A stretch of DNA of 64,000 bases from VHCN01 sp964589935 (lineage in GTDB: Bacteria; Verrucomicrobiota; Verrucomicrobiia; Limisphaerales; VHCN01), in NCBI GenBank assembly GCA_964589935.1, contig CAZPVD010000002.1, positions 434,001 through 498,000 on the forward strand, read 5' to 3'. Both the position numbers and the translations under genes were made by a program. Shown in pieces: positions 35,127 to 44,163 of the stretch (its first letter is position 1; the number at the start of each line of letters is the position of its first letter). The notes beneath the pieces were generated by a model. It made no database searches. It worked only from the letters and a program-made list of their open reading frames with translations, and had not been told where the DNA came from.

Positions 35127-35903
35127 ATGGGAAACATCCGAAGAACACTCGACCACCTCCGTTCAAAGGGGGTGATCGGGTATCTTAAATACAAACGGGA
35201 TAAAGTGCGCAGGCGAAAGGAAGAGGAACGGCAGGCGCTGGAATTTTACGGGCAGTTTATCAAACCGGGCGACGTGTGCTTTGATGTCGGCGCCAACCGC
35301 GGCAACCGCACACGGCGTTTCCTCGAACTCGGTGCAATAGTCATCTGCGTGGAGCCGCAGGAAAAATGCGCAGACTATCTCCGTTCCCATTTCAGGGGGA
35401 AGCCGGCCGTCATTCTGCAAACGGCTCTCGGAGAGCGGCCTGGCGTGGCGACGATGATGCTCTCCTCGGCCGACACTGTTTCGAGCATGTCCAAGGAATG
35501 GGTCCAAACGGCGCAGAACACCGGGCGGTTCGGCACGACGACGTGGGACAAATCCGTGGAAGTTCCCGTGACGACGCTGGACGAGCTGATCCGCCAGCAC
35601 GGGATTCCGAGCTTCGTGAAAATTGACGTGGAAGGTTACGAATATCCTGTCCTGCGCGGCTTGTCCCAACCAGTGCCGTGCCTGAGTTTCGAGTTTGTCG
35701 GCGAGGACCTCGGCGCAGTCAAAGACTGCCTCGGTCATTTGCAGACGCTGGGCAGGCTGGAGTGTAATTTCTCGCTCGGTGAATCAATGACGTTTCATTC
35801 TCCTCGGTGGATGGATTCGGACACATTGCTAGCGCAGTTGGCTGCGATAACCGACTCGTTGCCGTGGGGCGACGTTTACGTCCGGTTCCCACGCAAAAAT
35901 TGA
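35127..35903 (+). CDS. FkbM-family SAM methyltransferase
   Basis: 258 residues from ATG 35127. After a basic N-terminal helix (GYLKYKRDKVRRRKEEERQ), the SAM loop VCFDVGANRGNRTRRFLELGA and the FkbM box VTTLDELIRQHG ... FVKIDVEGYEYPVLRGL follow. This is a second FkbM enzyme of the locus and has clearly different sequence from that at 30767-31501, consistent with separate methylation positions. A 146-nt, notably AT-rich spacer follows before the next gene. Confidence 0.9.
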   Translation: MGNIRRTLDHLRSKGVIGYLKYKRDKVRRRKEEERQALEFYGQFIKPGDVCFDVGANRGNRTRRFLELGAIVICVEPQEKCADYLRSHFRGKPAVILQTALGERPGVATMMLSSADTVSSMSKEWVQTAQNTGRFGTTTWDKSVEVPVTTLDELIRQHGIPSFVKIDVEGYEYPVLRGLSQPVPCLSFEFVGEDLGAVKDCLGHLQTLGRLECNFSLGESMTFHSPRWMDSDTLLAQLAAITDSLPWGDVYVRFPRKN

Positions 35904-36049
35904 GCATATCTGTGTCGCTAAGAACAGACGGGTTTAATGCGCAGAATTATTACCAGAGGGAATAATCGTTTGATTTTCCGATGTGAAGCTTCGTTGAAGA
36001 TGAATCACCTCTTACCAATCCATGACACGACGACGAAGAGGCGTGCACA
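35904..36049. other. AT-rich spacer inside unit B
   Basis: 146 nt with markedly lower GC than either flank. A short inverted repeat (ATTATT at 35946-35951, AATAAT at 35961-35966) is visible, and no open frame. It may hold an internal promoter or mark a join between independently acquired glycosyltransferase genes; neither is shown. Confidence 0.4.
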
Positions 36050-36979
36050 ATGAACGAACCGCCGATTCGCACCCTTGTCAGCATCGGTCTGCCGGTTTAC
36101 AACGGCGCGCGCTTCCTCAATGAAGCGGTGGCCTCGTTGCTCGCGCAGGACTATTCGCCCTTGGAACTCATCATTTCCGACAACGCCTCCACCGACGCCA
36201 CCGAGACTATCTGCCGCGAATGGGCCGCAAAAGACAACCGCGTAAGGTGCATACGACATGCAGCTACGATCAACGGAGAGGAGAACTTCAATGCCACGCT
36301 GGCCGCCGCGCGGGGCGAGTTTTTCATGTGGGCGGCGGATGACGACTTGTGGGAACCAACATTCGTCCGCACGCTGGTGCCATTGCTGCAGCGCAATCCG
36401 GCTGCGGTGCTGGCTTTCTGCGATTTCAACGACTTCGAGCAAGATTCAACGAAGGGGCGCAGGTATTCGCTGCGAAGTCTGCCGTCTCCCAGCCGATTCA
36501 TGCGTTTGCGCCGGTATCTGAGGCTGAGGGAAAGCGACGGAAAGGCCAACCTGATCTACGCCCTTGTGAGGCGTGAAACCATCACGGCCATCGGCGGCTT
36601 CAAAATCTGGGGGCGCGGTCTGTGGGGCATAGACATGCTTGTCGTCTTGCGCCTGCTGGCCGAGGGCGATCTTGTGCTCAGTCCTGAGCTGCTTTTCCAC
36701 AAGCGCATCACGCCGCCGCGGACGGGAGTTTCCGGACCGGTTGGTTCACACTCTCTGTTCTTCGAGGCGCGCGGAAAGCTGCGCGACAAGCTCGGTTTTT
36801 TCGCTGGCTGCGGGAATGTCCTGCGCGATGCCCGGCTGACCGCACGCGAACGACTTCTGTTACGACTCGAACTCGCACGATTGCGTGCCTACACTGGTTT
36901 GCGCGAAGGTGGCCAAGCCGTTGTGGGCGCTGCAAAGAAACGACGCCGGCGCAACGCAGTTACGCCTACAGGCGCGTGA
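36050..36979 (+). CDS. GT2-family glycosyltransferase
   Basis: 309 residues. Motifs: VSIGLPVYNGARFLNEAVASLLAQ, LIISDNASTDATE, FFMWAADDDLWEPTF (D-x-D region) and a C-terminal helical tail rich in arginine (AAKKRRRRN). Typical of surface-glycan chain extension. Three nt separate it from the next gene. Confidence 0.9.
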   Translation: MNEPPIRTLVSIGLPVYNGARFLNEAVASLLAQDYSPLELIISDNASTDATETICREWAAKDNRVRCIRHAATINGEENFNATLAAARGEFFMWAADDDLWEPTFVRTLVPLLQRNPAAVLAFCDFNDFEQDSTKGRRYSLRSLPSPSRFMRLRRYLRLRESDGKANLIYALVRRETITAIGGFKIWGRGLWGIDMLVVLRLLAEGDLVLSPELLFHKRITPPRTGVSGPVGSHSLFFEARGKLRDKLGFFAGCGNVLRDARLTARERLLLRLELARLRAYTGLREGGQAVVGAAKKRRRRNAVTPTGA

Positions 36980-36982
36980 ACC

Positions 36983-37984
36983 ATGCGCATCCTTTACGTT
37001 GCGAGCCAGTTCGATTACGGCCAGCCCGGCCAGGGATGGAGCTTTGAGCACGTCAACTTTTACGACTCGCTCATGCGCATGGGGCACGAGTTGACGTGCT
37101 TTGATTTCGAGACACTCATGCGCGAACTGGGCCGCGACGGCATGAACCGCCGGTTGCGCGAGGTTGCTACCGCAGCACGGGCGGACTTGATGTTCGTCTG
37201 TTTGACAGGCGAACAGTTCGATTTCGCGACGATTCGGTCCATCACCGACGCGGGCGAGACCACCACGTTCAACTGGTTTTGCGACGATCATTTTCGATTT
37301 GAGAAATTCAGCCGCCGCTGGGCGCCGGCGTTTCACTGGGTGTCCACCACCGCCGAATGCGCGCTGCCGTGGTATCGCGAAGCGGGCTTGGCAAACGTGC
37401 TCAAGACGCAGTGGGGTGCGAATCCCGGCATCTATCGCAAGCTCGACCTGCCGTTGGAATATGACGTGAGCTTCGTGGGCCGCGTCTATCGGCGGCGGCC
37501 GGCGATCATCGAGCGCCTGCGCCGGGAAGGGTTCAACGTGCTCGTGCGCGGCAGCGGATGGCCCGAGGGCCGCGCGACGCAGGAGGAGATGATCCAGATT
37601 TTCAACCAGTCGCGCATCAACCTGAACTTCTCCGATCCGCCGAAGCACGTGAACTGGTTCAAGAGACTGCTTGGCCGCAGGCAGCCGCCCAAACAGATCA
37701 AGGGCCGCAACTTTGAGATTCCAGCCTGCGGCGGGTTCCTGCTCACGGATCACGCGGAAAATCTGGAGGACTATTTCACGCCCGGCAAAGAGATCGCCAT
37801 CTTTGAAAGCGAGGACGACCTTGTCGCCAAGATTCGCCATTTTCTCGCGGACGACATCGGGCGCGTGAAGATTGCCGAGGCCGGCCACCAGCGCACATTG
37901 AGGGAACACACCTACGAACGGCGCTTCAACGAGCTGTTTGAAAAGATGGGACTCCCGCGTCACGCCTCCGCGCCTGTGCCATGA
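36983..37984 (+). CDS. CgeB-like glycosyltransferase
   Basis: 333 residues. It is GT-B-like with MRILYVASQFDYGQPGQGWSFEH at the N terminus, a middle DVSFVGRVYRRRPAIIERL and a C-terminal NFEIPACGGFLLTDHAENLEDYFTPGKEI, a segment typical of CgeB/YkvP ('spore maturation') glycosyltransferases. Donor and acceptor unknown. It overlaps the GT10 gene by 4 nt. Confidence 0.85.
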   Translation: MRILYVASQFDYGQPGQGWSFEHVNFYDSLMRMGHELTCFDFETLMRELGRDGMNRRLREVATAARADLMFVCLTGEQFDFATIRSITDAGETTTFNWFCDDHFRFEKFSRRWAPAFHWVSTTAECALPWYREAGLANVLKTQWGANPGIYRKLDLPLEYDVSFVGRVYRRRPAIIERLRREGFNVLVRGSGWPEGRATQEEMIQIFNQSRINLNFSDPPKHVNWFKRLLGRRQPPKQIKGRNFEIPACGGFLLTDHAENLEDYFTPGKEIAIFESEDDLVAKIRHFLADDIGRVKIAEAGHQRTLREHTYERRFNELFEKMGLPRHASAPVP

Positions 37985-38913
37985 AAAGAACTTTGCGTCT
38001 GGATTTCTGCGATTTTTGGCGCGGCTTTCGCAAGGATCAGAACTACTTCACCGACCTACTGCGCCGCCGGTTCAATGTCGAGCTGCACGACAAGCCCGAC
38101 CTGCTCATTTATTCAGGAGGAGGCCATCATCATCGGCTTTACACGTGCCCGCGGATATTTTTCAGCGGCGAACCGCGACTCCCGGATTTTCGCGAGTGCG
38201 ACTACGCGTTGACATCACATTACCTTGACGACCCGCGCCATCACCGCCTACCGCTTTACGCGCTCTACTGGGGCAGCGAGCATCTGGTGAAAGCCCCCGA
38301 TGAAGCGGAGCGCGTGCTTGCGCGCAAGACGCAGTTTTGCTCGTTCGTGATCGGCCACGGCAAGAACAGGAAACGGATCGAGTTCTTCGAAAAACTCAGT
38401 CGCTACAAGCGCGTGGACTCGGGCGGCCGATTCATGAATAACATTGGCCGCTCCATCGGCGGGTCGGCAGCCGACAAGCTCGCGTTTCTCCAGCCTTACA
38501 AGTTCAACATCGCCTTTGAGAACCGGTCGCTGCCCGGTTACACGACGGAAAAAATCACCGAGGCCATGTGCGCCCGCTGCGTGCCCATCTACTGGGGCTG
38601 CCCACAAATCCACACGGAGTTCAACCCGCGAAGCTTCCTTAACTACTTCGATTTCCCCAGCGATGAGTCTCTCATCGAGCGAATCATCCAATTGGACAAG
38701 GATGACGCGCTTTACCTCCAAATGCTGCGAGAGCCGTTCTTCCACGACAACGCCCCCAACGAGTCATACCGCGGCGACGCGCTGCTGGATTTCTTCGAGC
38801 AGATTCTTTCCAAGCCCATCCATCCGGTCGCTGCGCGGCGGAGTTATTTTCAACTTGGACGCTGGATTACGGCACGGAAAGACGAGCCTTGGAACGGCCC
38901 ATCGTCCGTCTGA
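37981..38913 (+). CDS. GT10-family fucosyltransferase-like protein
   Basis: 310 residues. The C-terminal alpha-1,3/4-fucosyltransferase signature is clear: YKFNIAFENRSLPGYTTEK followed by ITEAMCARCVPIYWGCP. The N-terminal part holds FFSGEPRLPDF, a GT10 acceptor-domain signature. The predicted donor is GDP-fucose or a related GDP-sugar. No GDP-fucose synthesis genes are in the window, so the donor must come from elsewhere. Last gene of unit B; 26 nt separate it from the convergent aminotransferase stop. Confidence 0.9.
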   Translation: MKRTLRLDFCDFWRGFRKDQNYFTDLLRRRFNVELHDKPDLLIYSGGGHHHRLYTCPRIFFSGEPRLPDFRECDYALTSHYLDDPRHHRLPLYALYWGSEHLVKAPDEAERVLARKTQFCSFVIGHGKNRKRIEFFEKLSRYKRVDSGGRFMNNIGRSIGGSAADKLAFLQPYKFNIAFENRSLPGYTTEKITEAMCARCVPIYWGCPQIHTEFNPRSFLNYFDFPSDESLIERIIQLDKDDALYLQMLREPFFHDNAPNESYRGDALLDFFEQILSKPIHPVAARRSYFQLGRWITARKDEPWNGPSSV

Positions 38914-38939
38914 TGACACGACATGACACCAAAAGACAC

Positions 38940-40076
38940 TCAATCGCGCGTGTGCTTGTGAAGGATGTCTTTCAACGTCATGCAAACGCGGTGGACTTTC
39001 TCGCGGGTCAAGTTGAGGGCGGACGGTAGGTTGATGGCGCGCGGCGCGATGGCATAACTCACGCGATTGCGTTGTCGCGCTGCCTCCGCCTGCGGTGATT
39101 GGGCGTAGGCGGGAAGACTGCTCAACGGATGGAAAAAAGGCCGGCAGTCAATTGCCGCCGCGGACAGTTCCGCCATGAGCTGCTCCTTGGTCAACACAAA
39201 GCGCTCGTCCCAAACCGCCGTGATCATCCAGTATGTGTTACGTGTTTCCGGTGCTTCGTAATTCAGCGTCACGCCGCTCAATCCGGCTAATTCCTCCGAA
39301 TACCACGAGAAGATTTCCCGCTTGCGCGTGATCAGTTCCTCGACCCGTTCCAGTTGCGCCGCGCCCAATGCCGCCTGCATGGAACTCATCTTATATTTGT
39401 AGGCCACCTCGGTGTTGTAGAAAAGGCGGTCGCCGGGCGGACGGCCGTGATCGCGGAGGAACAACACGCGGGCCCGAATGTCATCGCGGTCAGTGACGAG
39501 CATCCCGCCTTCACCGGTCGTGAGCGTTTTCGAGCCGTGAAAGCTGAACACGCCCGTGTCGCCAAAACTTCCCGCGCGCTTGCCGCCAAATTCCGAGCCG
39601 ATGGCTTCGGCGGCGTCCTCGATGATCGCGACGCTGTGCCGGCGCGCCACTTCGCGGATGGCTGTCATGTCGGGCATGTTTCCGTAGAGGTCCACGGGGA
39701 TGACCGCTTTGGTGCGCGGCGTGACGCAGGCTTCAAATGCCGCGGCGTCGAGACACCACGTGCGCGGGTCAATGTCCGCGAAGACGGTCGTCGCGCCGAC
39801 GTAGGTGACAGGTGCGGCGGACGCGATCCATGTCGCATCAGGCACGATGACCTCGTCGTCGGGACCGACATTCAGTGCGAGCAGGGAAAGGTGAATGGCC
39901 GCCGTGCAGTGCGGCAGGCTGATGGCGTGGCGCACGCCGATGTATTCGGCGAACGCTTTTTCGAAGCGCACATGCCAGATGTTTGCGTTACCATACCACG
40001 CGTTTGTCACGGCGTCGGTGACGTAATCAATCTCCTTCTGCGTGATCCACGGGCCGGAAACGGGAATGCGTTCCAT
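38940..40076 (-). CDS. DegT/DnrJ/EryC1/StrS sugar aminotransferase
   Basis: 378 residues from ATG 40076, 2 nt after the preceding stop. The PLP lysine is K183 in FSFHGSKTLTTGEGG, so it is an aminotransferase rather than an RfbH-like dehydrase, where histidine replaces this lysine. Other motifs are SLPHCTAAIHLSLLAL, VPVDLYGNMPDM (as IPVDLYGN) and IEDAAEAIGSE. It probably transfers an amino group to a nucleotide-linked keto sugar; its position at the end of a CDP-deoxysugar unit suggests the 4-keto-6-deoxy intermediate as substrate (inference). Confidence 0.9.
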   Translation of the reverse strand: MERIPVSGPWITQKEIDYVTDAVTNAWYGNANIWHVRFEKAFAEYIGVRHAISLPHCTAAIHLSLLALNVGPDDEVIVPDATWIASAAPVTYVGATTVFADIDPRTWCLDAAAFEACVTPRTKAVIPVDLYGNMPDMTAIREVARRHSVAIIEDAAEAIGSEFGGKRAGSFGDTGVFSFHGSKTLTTGEGGMLVTDRDDIRARVLFLRDHGRPPGDRLFYNTEVAYKYKMSSMQAALGAAQLERVEELITRKREIFSWYSEELAGLSGVTLNYEAPETRNTYWMITAVWDERFVLTKEQLMAELSAAAIDCRPFFHPLSSLPAYAQSPQAEAARQRNRVSYAIAPRAINLPSALNLTREKVHRVCMTLKDILHKHTRD

Positions 40077-40078
40077 AC

Positions 40079-40816
40079 TCAGTCCTCGACGCATTTCAAA
40101 TAGCCGTCTGGCGCGACCGTAATCAACAGTTTGCTTTCGATGTCCTTGTCCACGACGAAGCGCCGGTTGTTTTTTAGAAATTCCCACACGGCCGTTTTGG
40201 GATTGTCGCCTTTGCGCCACGGACGGTCTCCTGTCAGGTCATTCGGCATATCCTCGACCAGCGTGTCGAAGACGACCAAGTAACTGCCCTTGCCGACAAG
40301 CGTGGAATACAGGCGCAACTCTTCCAGCACGTGCGCGTGGGTGTGGTTGGAGTCCAGGACCACGAGGACAGGCCCGTGCCCTTGCACGACGGTTCGCACT
40401 TGTTGCGCCGTGGATTCTTCAATTGAGGAACCCTGCACCAGGCGGATGCGGCGCGCCATCGGATGGTTTTCAATTTCTGCGCGGTTGTGTGCGCGGATGT
40501 CAATGTCAACGCCGACCACAAGCCCGTCGCCACCGAGCAGTTCAAGCAGCGAGGCGTAATAAATCAGGGAACCGCCATGCGCCACTCCTGTTTCGACGAT
40601 CCGCCGGGGACGCACGCGCCAGATGATTTCCTGCATTGCCACCATGTCCTGCGGGAACTGGATGATGGGGCGCCCCATCCAAGTGAAATTGTAGGCATAT
40701 TTGTGGCGCGCAATTTCGCGCACCCAGACGCGGGACAGCGCCTGGACATCCTTGTCGGCCTTGAGGCCCTCGATGTTAGCCGCCACTTCCGCAAAAAATT
40801 TGGCAACTTCACTCAT
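40079..40816 (-). CDS. CmcI/rhamnosyl O-methyltransferase-like protein
   Basis: 245 residues from ATG 40816, overlapping the WbqC stop by 4 nt. Characteristic stretches are YNFTWMGRPIIQFPQDMVAMQEIIW, the SAM-like loop IVETGVAHGGSLIYYASLLELLG, VVGVDIDIRAHNR and VLVVLDSNHTHAHVLEEL. These match the cephalosporin hydroxylase/rhamnosyl O-methyltransferase family (CmcI). It most likely O-methylates a sugar of the glycan. Two nt precede the aminotransferase. Confidence 0.85.
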   Translation of the reverse strand: MSEVAKFFAEVAANIEGLKADKDVQALSRVWVREIARHKYAYNFTWMGRPIIQFPQDMVAMQEIIWRVRPRRIVETGVAHGGSLIYYASLLELLGGDGLVVGVDIDIRAHNRAEIENHPMARRIRLVQGSSIEESTAQQVRTVVQGHGPVLVVLDSNHTHAHVLEELRLYSTLVGKGSYLVVFDTLVEDMPNDLTGDRPWRKGDNPKTAVWEFLKNNRRFVVDKDIESKLLITVAPDGYLKCVED

Positions 40817-41535
40817 GGTGTCGAAATGAATTCCCGCCATTGAACGGTGTCGGACACGAAAACATTGCGGCCTTCCAAGCCAACATTAGCGACGAGGTCC
40901 AGCGTCGAAACAAAGGGCGTGAATTCGCCGTGCAACTGCGGATAGGGCTGCTTCCGGTAGTTGATGTATTCCACGCGCACACCCTCCCGTTCAAACAGTT
41001 CGTGATCCAGATAATTCCGCGCCCCATGGCCTGTGATATAAACCGAGCCTTCCAGTTTTTTAACTATGTCCAGCACACGCGACGAGCTTTCCCCGCCGAT
41101 GCCCAACAGCGAAGAATAGTAAATTTCCTCCGGCTTGGCGAAGCTGAAATAGCGGTGCACCGCCATCATGCTTGCAATGGCCAGCTCGCAAACCGTGTTA
41201 GCCGTCTGCTGATAGACCGATTCGACGAGTGCGAGCATCTCGTTCACGAATGGCGACTCCGCGTAAGCCTGCGCGAGTGTGGTCAGGTGTCGCTTCCGCC
41301 AGTCCTGCTGGTTGTCCACGGCCACTTCCATGATGCGCTGCCCCAATCGCAGGCCGCGCAGGGGCACGGTAAGCCAGAGCGGACCTTTCGCCGTCTTGAT
41401 CTGCACGCGGTTAGTGAAGCTACCCTTGGAGAACTGCACGTCGTCGTAATGAACGTAAGCATCCGCGAGCCGCATTTGCTCGAACATTCCGACCCACGGA
41501 AAAAACATGGGTTGCGAGATAACGACTGTTTTCAC
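40813..41535 (-). CDS. WbqC-like family protein
   Basis: 240 residues from a GTG at 41535 preceded by AAGGAAG. The family pattern is VVISQPMFFPWVGMFEQMRLADAYVHYDDVQFSKGSFTNRVQIKT at the start, with conserved WLTVPL and a late GGESSSRVLD. WbqC-like proteins are common in O-antigen and capsule clusters, often beside PLP aminotransferases; their reaction is not well defined. It overlaps both neighbours by 4 nt. Confidence 0.87.
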   Translation of the reverse strand: MKTVVISQPMFFPWVGMFEQMRLADAYVHYDDVQFSKGSFTNRVQIKTAKGPLWLTVPLRGLRLGQRIMEVAVDNQQDWRKRHLTTLAQAYAESPFVNEMLALVESVYQQTANTVCELAIASMMAVHRYFSFAKPEEIYYSSLLGIGGESSSRVLDIVKKLEGSVYITGHGARNYLDHELFEREGVRVEYINYRKQPYPQLHGEFTPFVSTLDLVANVGLEGRNVFVSDTVQWREFISTP

Positions 41536-42092
41536 GTAAGCTTCCTTGTTTTCCTCTCCGAGCCTGAGACGAGGAACTTCTCCATCAGCAACACGTCGTG
41601 ATAGCGCCCGCCTTGATAGAAGTGAGAGCGCAAAAGGCCGGCGTTGCCGTATCCAGCCTTGCGATACAGGGTGACGGCGGGACGATTGCCGGCAAGAACG
41701 CGCAGTCCCAGCTTGCGCAGGCTCAGGATGCTCATGGCGTATTCCTCCATCAGCCCCAGGGCTTCGCGGCCGTGCCCTTTCCCCTGCGCCTCGGCCGCGA
41801 GACAAATGCCGAGTTCGGCCGTTCCGTGAAGCGGCTCGACGTGGTTCAACTGCGCGTAGCCAAGCGCCCGGCCGGTGCGACGCGCGCTGATGACGAACAG
41901 CACGCGCCGTTCATCCGCAGAAATTGCGGCCAGCCACTCACGCACGCGGCGCATCGAATTGGGACGTGGCACGGCCATGAGGAGCAACTGAAGCGGCACG
42001 TCGTTGCGCAGTCGTTGCAGGAACTGCAGGTCTGTTTCCTCGGCCGCGCGAAGAACAGTGTGGGAGCCTTGCATCATGGCCGCGGCTTTCAT
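41532..42092 (-). CDS. GNAT-family N-acetyltransferase
   Basis: 186 residues from ATG 42092, overlapping the upstream methyltransferase stop by 4 nt (ATGA). RimJ/RimL-like GNAT fold: TVLRAAEETDLQFLQRLRND, GYAQLNHVEPLHGTAELGICLAAEAQGKGHGREAL (acetyl-CoA loop Q-G-K-G-H-G) and GNRPAVTLYRKAGY. In this context it could N-acetylate the amino sugar made by the DegT enzyme (inference). Confidence 0.88.
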   Translation of the reverse strand: MKAAAMMQGSHTVLRAAEETDLQFLQRLRNDVPLQLLLMAVPRPNSMRRVREWLAAISADERRVLFVISARRTGRALGYAQLNHVEPLHGTAELGICLAAEAQGKGHGREALGLMEEYAMSILSLRKLGLRVLAGNRPAVTLYRKAGYGNAGLLRSHFYQGGRYHDVLLMEKFLVSGSERKTRKLT

Positions 42093-43246
42093 GGGTAGAA
42101 ATAAGTGTGGGCGCGGTCGCGCCAGACTTCGAGCGCTTGAATGGTGCTGCGAGCATGCTTCGGATTCAAACCCACATAAACAAGCTTCACAGACTCGTCG
42201 AGCGCTTCTGGTGGAAGAATCTTCCGGCCAAGAAGCGTTTGTTTTTGCCGGTGCGGATTTTGATCGAGAAAACACACGATGTTTTCCGAGCGCTTGAGAC
42301 ACGTTGCAATAAATGTCCCGTAGAACCCCGCCCCGTAGATTGCCACCTCATGACAATCCGCATGGTGACTTTCAAACGTCTGAACCGCCTCGCCGAATGA
42401 CCGCCAGTAGCCCGCCATCTCGCGTGCCCGCGCATCCAGGGTTTTGATCTCTTGCGGATCTGTTGACGATGCCGGGGCGAGATCGGAGCGCCGAGCCACG
42501 GCCACCCAGGCGCCAGCGTGGGCGGTATCGTCCACATTCAACGGTGTCAGACCAGCGCTCGTCAGCAGCGCGCGCAAAGACGCGCGCGAAAAATGGTTCA
42601 CATGGTCTGCCACTATGAAGTCAGCAATGTTGGCATAAACATTTGGGACCAGGCAGTAAAAAATGCCGCCCGGCTTCAGCAAGCCTGCGACAGCACGGAC
42701 AAGCCCGCGTGGATCCGCAACGTGTTCCAAGGCAAAAAAAGATGTCACGACATCAAAGCATCCGCTCCAGTCCGGTTTCGGAACATACGTTGCCCAGTTT
42801 GCCTGCGGCACAAACTGCCGCCAGAAGGGCACATACATCTCGCTCACATCGAAGCAATGCGGCACCACGTCGGGACGGTGCCGCAACAAGCCGCGCAGTG
42901 TCGAACTCTTGGCGCAGCCGTAGTCCAGCACGCGGGCGCCGGGCGGCAGGTCCATCTTGCGCAGGAGAGTTTCGACCTGATGTTCGGTGCGGAACTTTTT
43001 CTTTCCGTCTGATGACAGGGCGTAAAGCTGATCCTCGTCCTCGGATTCGACAAGGATCTTGTATTCCTGTCCGTAATAGGTTGGCAGGTCAGCCAGTGCG
43101 TCTGTCTGGATATGCCCGCATCGGTCGCAAAAATGCACGGTGATCCCGTGCGGGCGAATTTCGCACAAAGAAGTCACGCAGATTTCCCGTGCCGAGCGGT
43201 AAAGAGGCTCGCCAATTGGATGTTCGCAGACACGGCATGCAGTCAT
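42089..43246 (-). CDS. Zinc-ribbon SAM methyltransferase (NDP-sugar C-methyltransferase type)
   Basis: 385 residues. An N-terminal zinc ribbon (C-x2-C at CRVCEH and C-x2-C at FCDRCGH) is followed by a SAM domain (VLDYGCAKSSTLRGLL; FDVVTSFFALEHVADP; LLKPGGIFYCLVP) and a C-terminal alpha/beta domain (VAIYGAGFYGTFIATCL; VCFLDQNPHRQKQTLLG). This three-part plan is that of TylC3/NovU-like sugar C-methyltransferases. It is the second enzyme of this architecture in unit C, so the glycan may carry two methyl-branched sugars. Confidence 0.87.
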   Translation of the reverse strand: MTACRVCEHPIGEPLYRSAREICVTSLCEIRPHGITVHFCDRCGHIQTDALADLPTYYGQEYKILVESEDEDQLYALSSDGKKKFRTEHQVETLLRKMDLPPGARVLDYGCAKSSTLRGLLRHRPDVVPHCFDVSEMYVPFWRQFVPQANWATYVPKPDWSGCFDVVTSFFALEHVADPRGLVRAVAGLLKPGGIFYCLVPNVYANIADFIVADHVNHFSRASLRALLTSAGLTPLNVDDTAHAGAWVAVARRSDLAPASSTDPQEIKTLDARAREMAGYWRSFGEAVQTFESHHADCHEVAIYGAGFYGTFIATCLKRSENIVCFLDQNPHRQKQTLLGRKILPPEALDESVKLVYVGLNPKHARSTIQALEVWRDRAHTYFYP

Positions 43247-43263
43247 GATTGGCCCATTCAGAA

Positions 43264-44121
43264 TTAGTCCACAATCAGGCCGGGATGCACTTCACGGATG
43301 TTCTTTCCCGCCGCGAAGGAGCCAATCCAGCCGATGCGCTGGCCGGTCGGCTCTCGGAAATTGAAATAGCGAATCTGCATGGACCATCGTGACCGCTTGC
43401 TCCGATTGAAGCCGGATGCGTGCAGGTTCAGAAAGTCAATGATCAGAAGGTCTCCCGGCGACACCAGCGCCTGCACTTGGCGATAACGTGCGATACGCTC
43501 GGCTTCATTGTGAAGTCGCAGTGCGTAGGCGCCGGTTTTTTCCGGATGATCGGGATCGCGGCTCAACAGCGGCGCAATGCCATCCTTGTGAGAACCAACG
43601 GCGATTTGTAACGGCCCCAACTCCTCCGTGAGCGGCACCAGTGACGACCAGAACACCAGCCCATCAATGCTCCTGAATTGGCTGGGATAGTCCTGGTGCC
43701 AGTTGGCCCGGTATTTTTCCTCGAACGGGTTGTCAATGCGGATGCCATAGCCGCCGCTGGCGATGGCCGGCAGATCGGTGCCGCGAATTTGCGCCATGAG
43801 CCGGTCGTGCTGCTCGCAACAAGCCAGGCGCACGAAGGCGGGAATCTGTTTCACCGCGTCGTAAATTTCTCCGCCAATCTTTCGGTCGTGTGCGATCAAC
43901 TCCCGATATCCCGAATCGAAGGTTTCCGGGCGAAATGGAGCCTGTTCCACCCGCAGGCCATATTTTCGAATCAAAATGCCAATGATGTTGTGGATGTCCC
44001 ACTGGATGGGTTCTATCTGTTGCCTGAGGTCGTAGAAGTTCCGCAGGACGAGGTAGCCGTCGCGATTGAACTGCTCAACCTGTTCTGCTGTGAGCAGTTG
44101 AGGGTTGCTGTTGTGGTTCAT
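43264..44121 (-). CDS. Phytanoyl-CoA dioxygenase-family (PhyH) Fe(II)/2-oxoglutarate oxygenase
   Basis: 285 residues. The iron-binding H-x-D is WHQDYPSQ and the distal histidine is in LNLHASGFNRSKRSRW, with the arginine that binds 2-oxoglutarate likely in the same strand. The opening segment is TAEQVEQFNRDGYLVLRNFYD. PhyH-like genes occur in polysaccharide and natural-product clusters, where they oxidise small substrates; here a hydroxylated or oxidised sugar is plausible but unproven. 17 nt lie between it and the downstream methyltransferase. Confidence 0.88.
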   Translation of the reverse strand: MNHNSNPQLLTAEQVEQFNRDGYLVLRNFYDLRQQIEPIQWDIHNIIGILIRKYGLRVEQAPFRPETFDSGYRELIAHDRKIGGEIYDAVKQIPAFVRLACCEQHDRLMAQIRGTDLPAIASGGYGIRIDNPFEEKYRANWHQDYPSQFRSIDGLVFWSSLVPLTEELGPLQIAVGSHKDGIAPLLSRDPDHPEKTGAYALRLHNEAERIARYRQVQALVSPGDLLIIDFLNLHASGFNRSKRSRWSMQIRYFNFREPTGQRIGWIGSFAAGKNIREVHPGLIVD

Positions 44122-44163
44122 GGTTGCACAGACCGCGTTTTCAGTGCGGTGATTTCAACTTCA

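Noticed and set aside
35904..36049. Possible insertion-sequence remnant in the AT-rich spacer
   Set aside because: No transposase fragment, no terminal repeats and no target duplication found.
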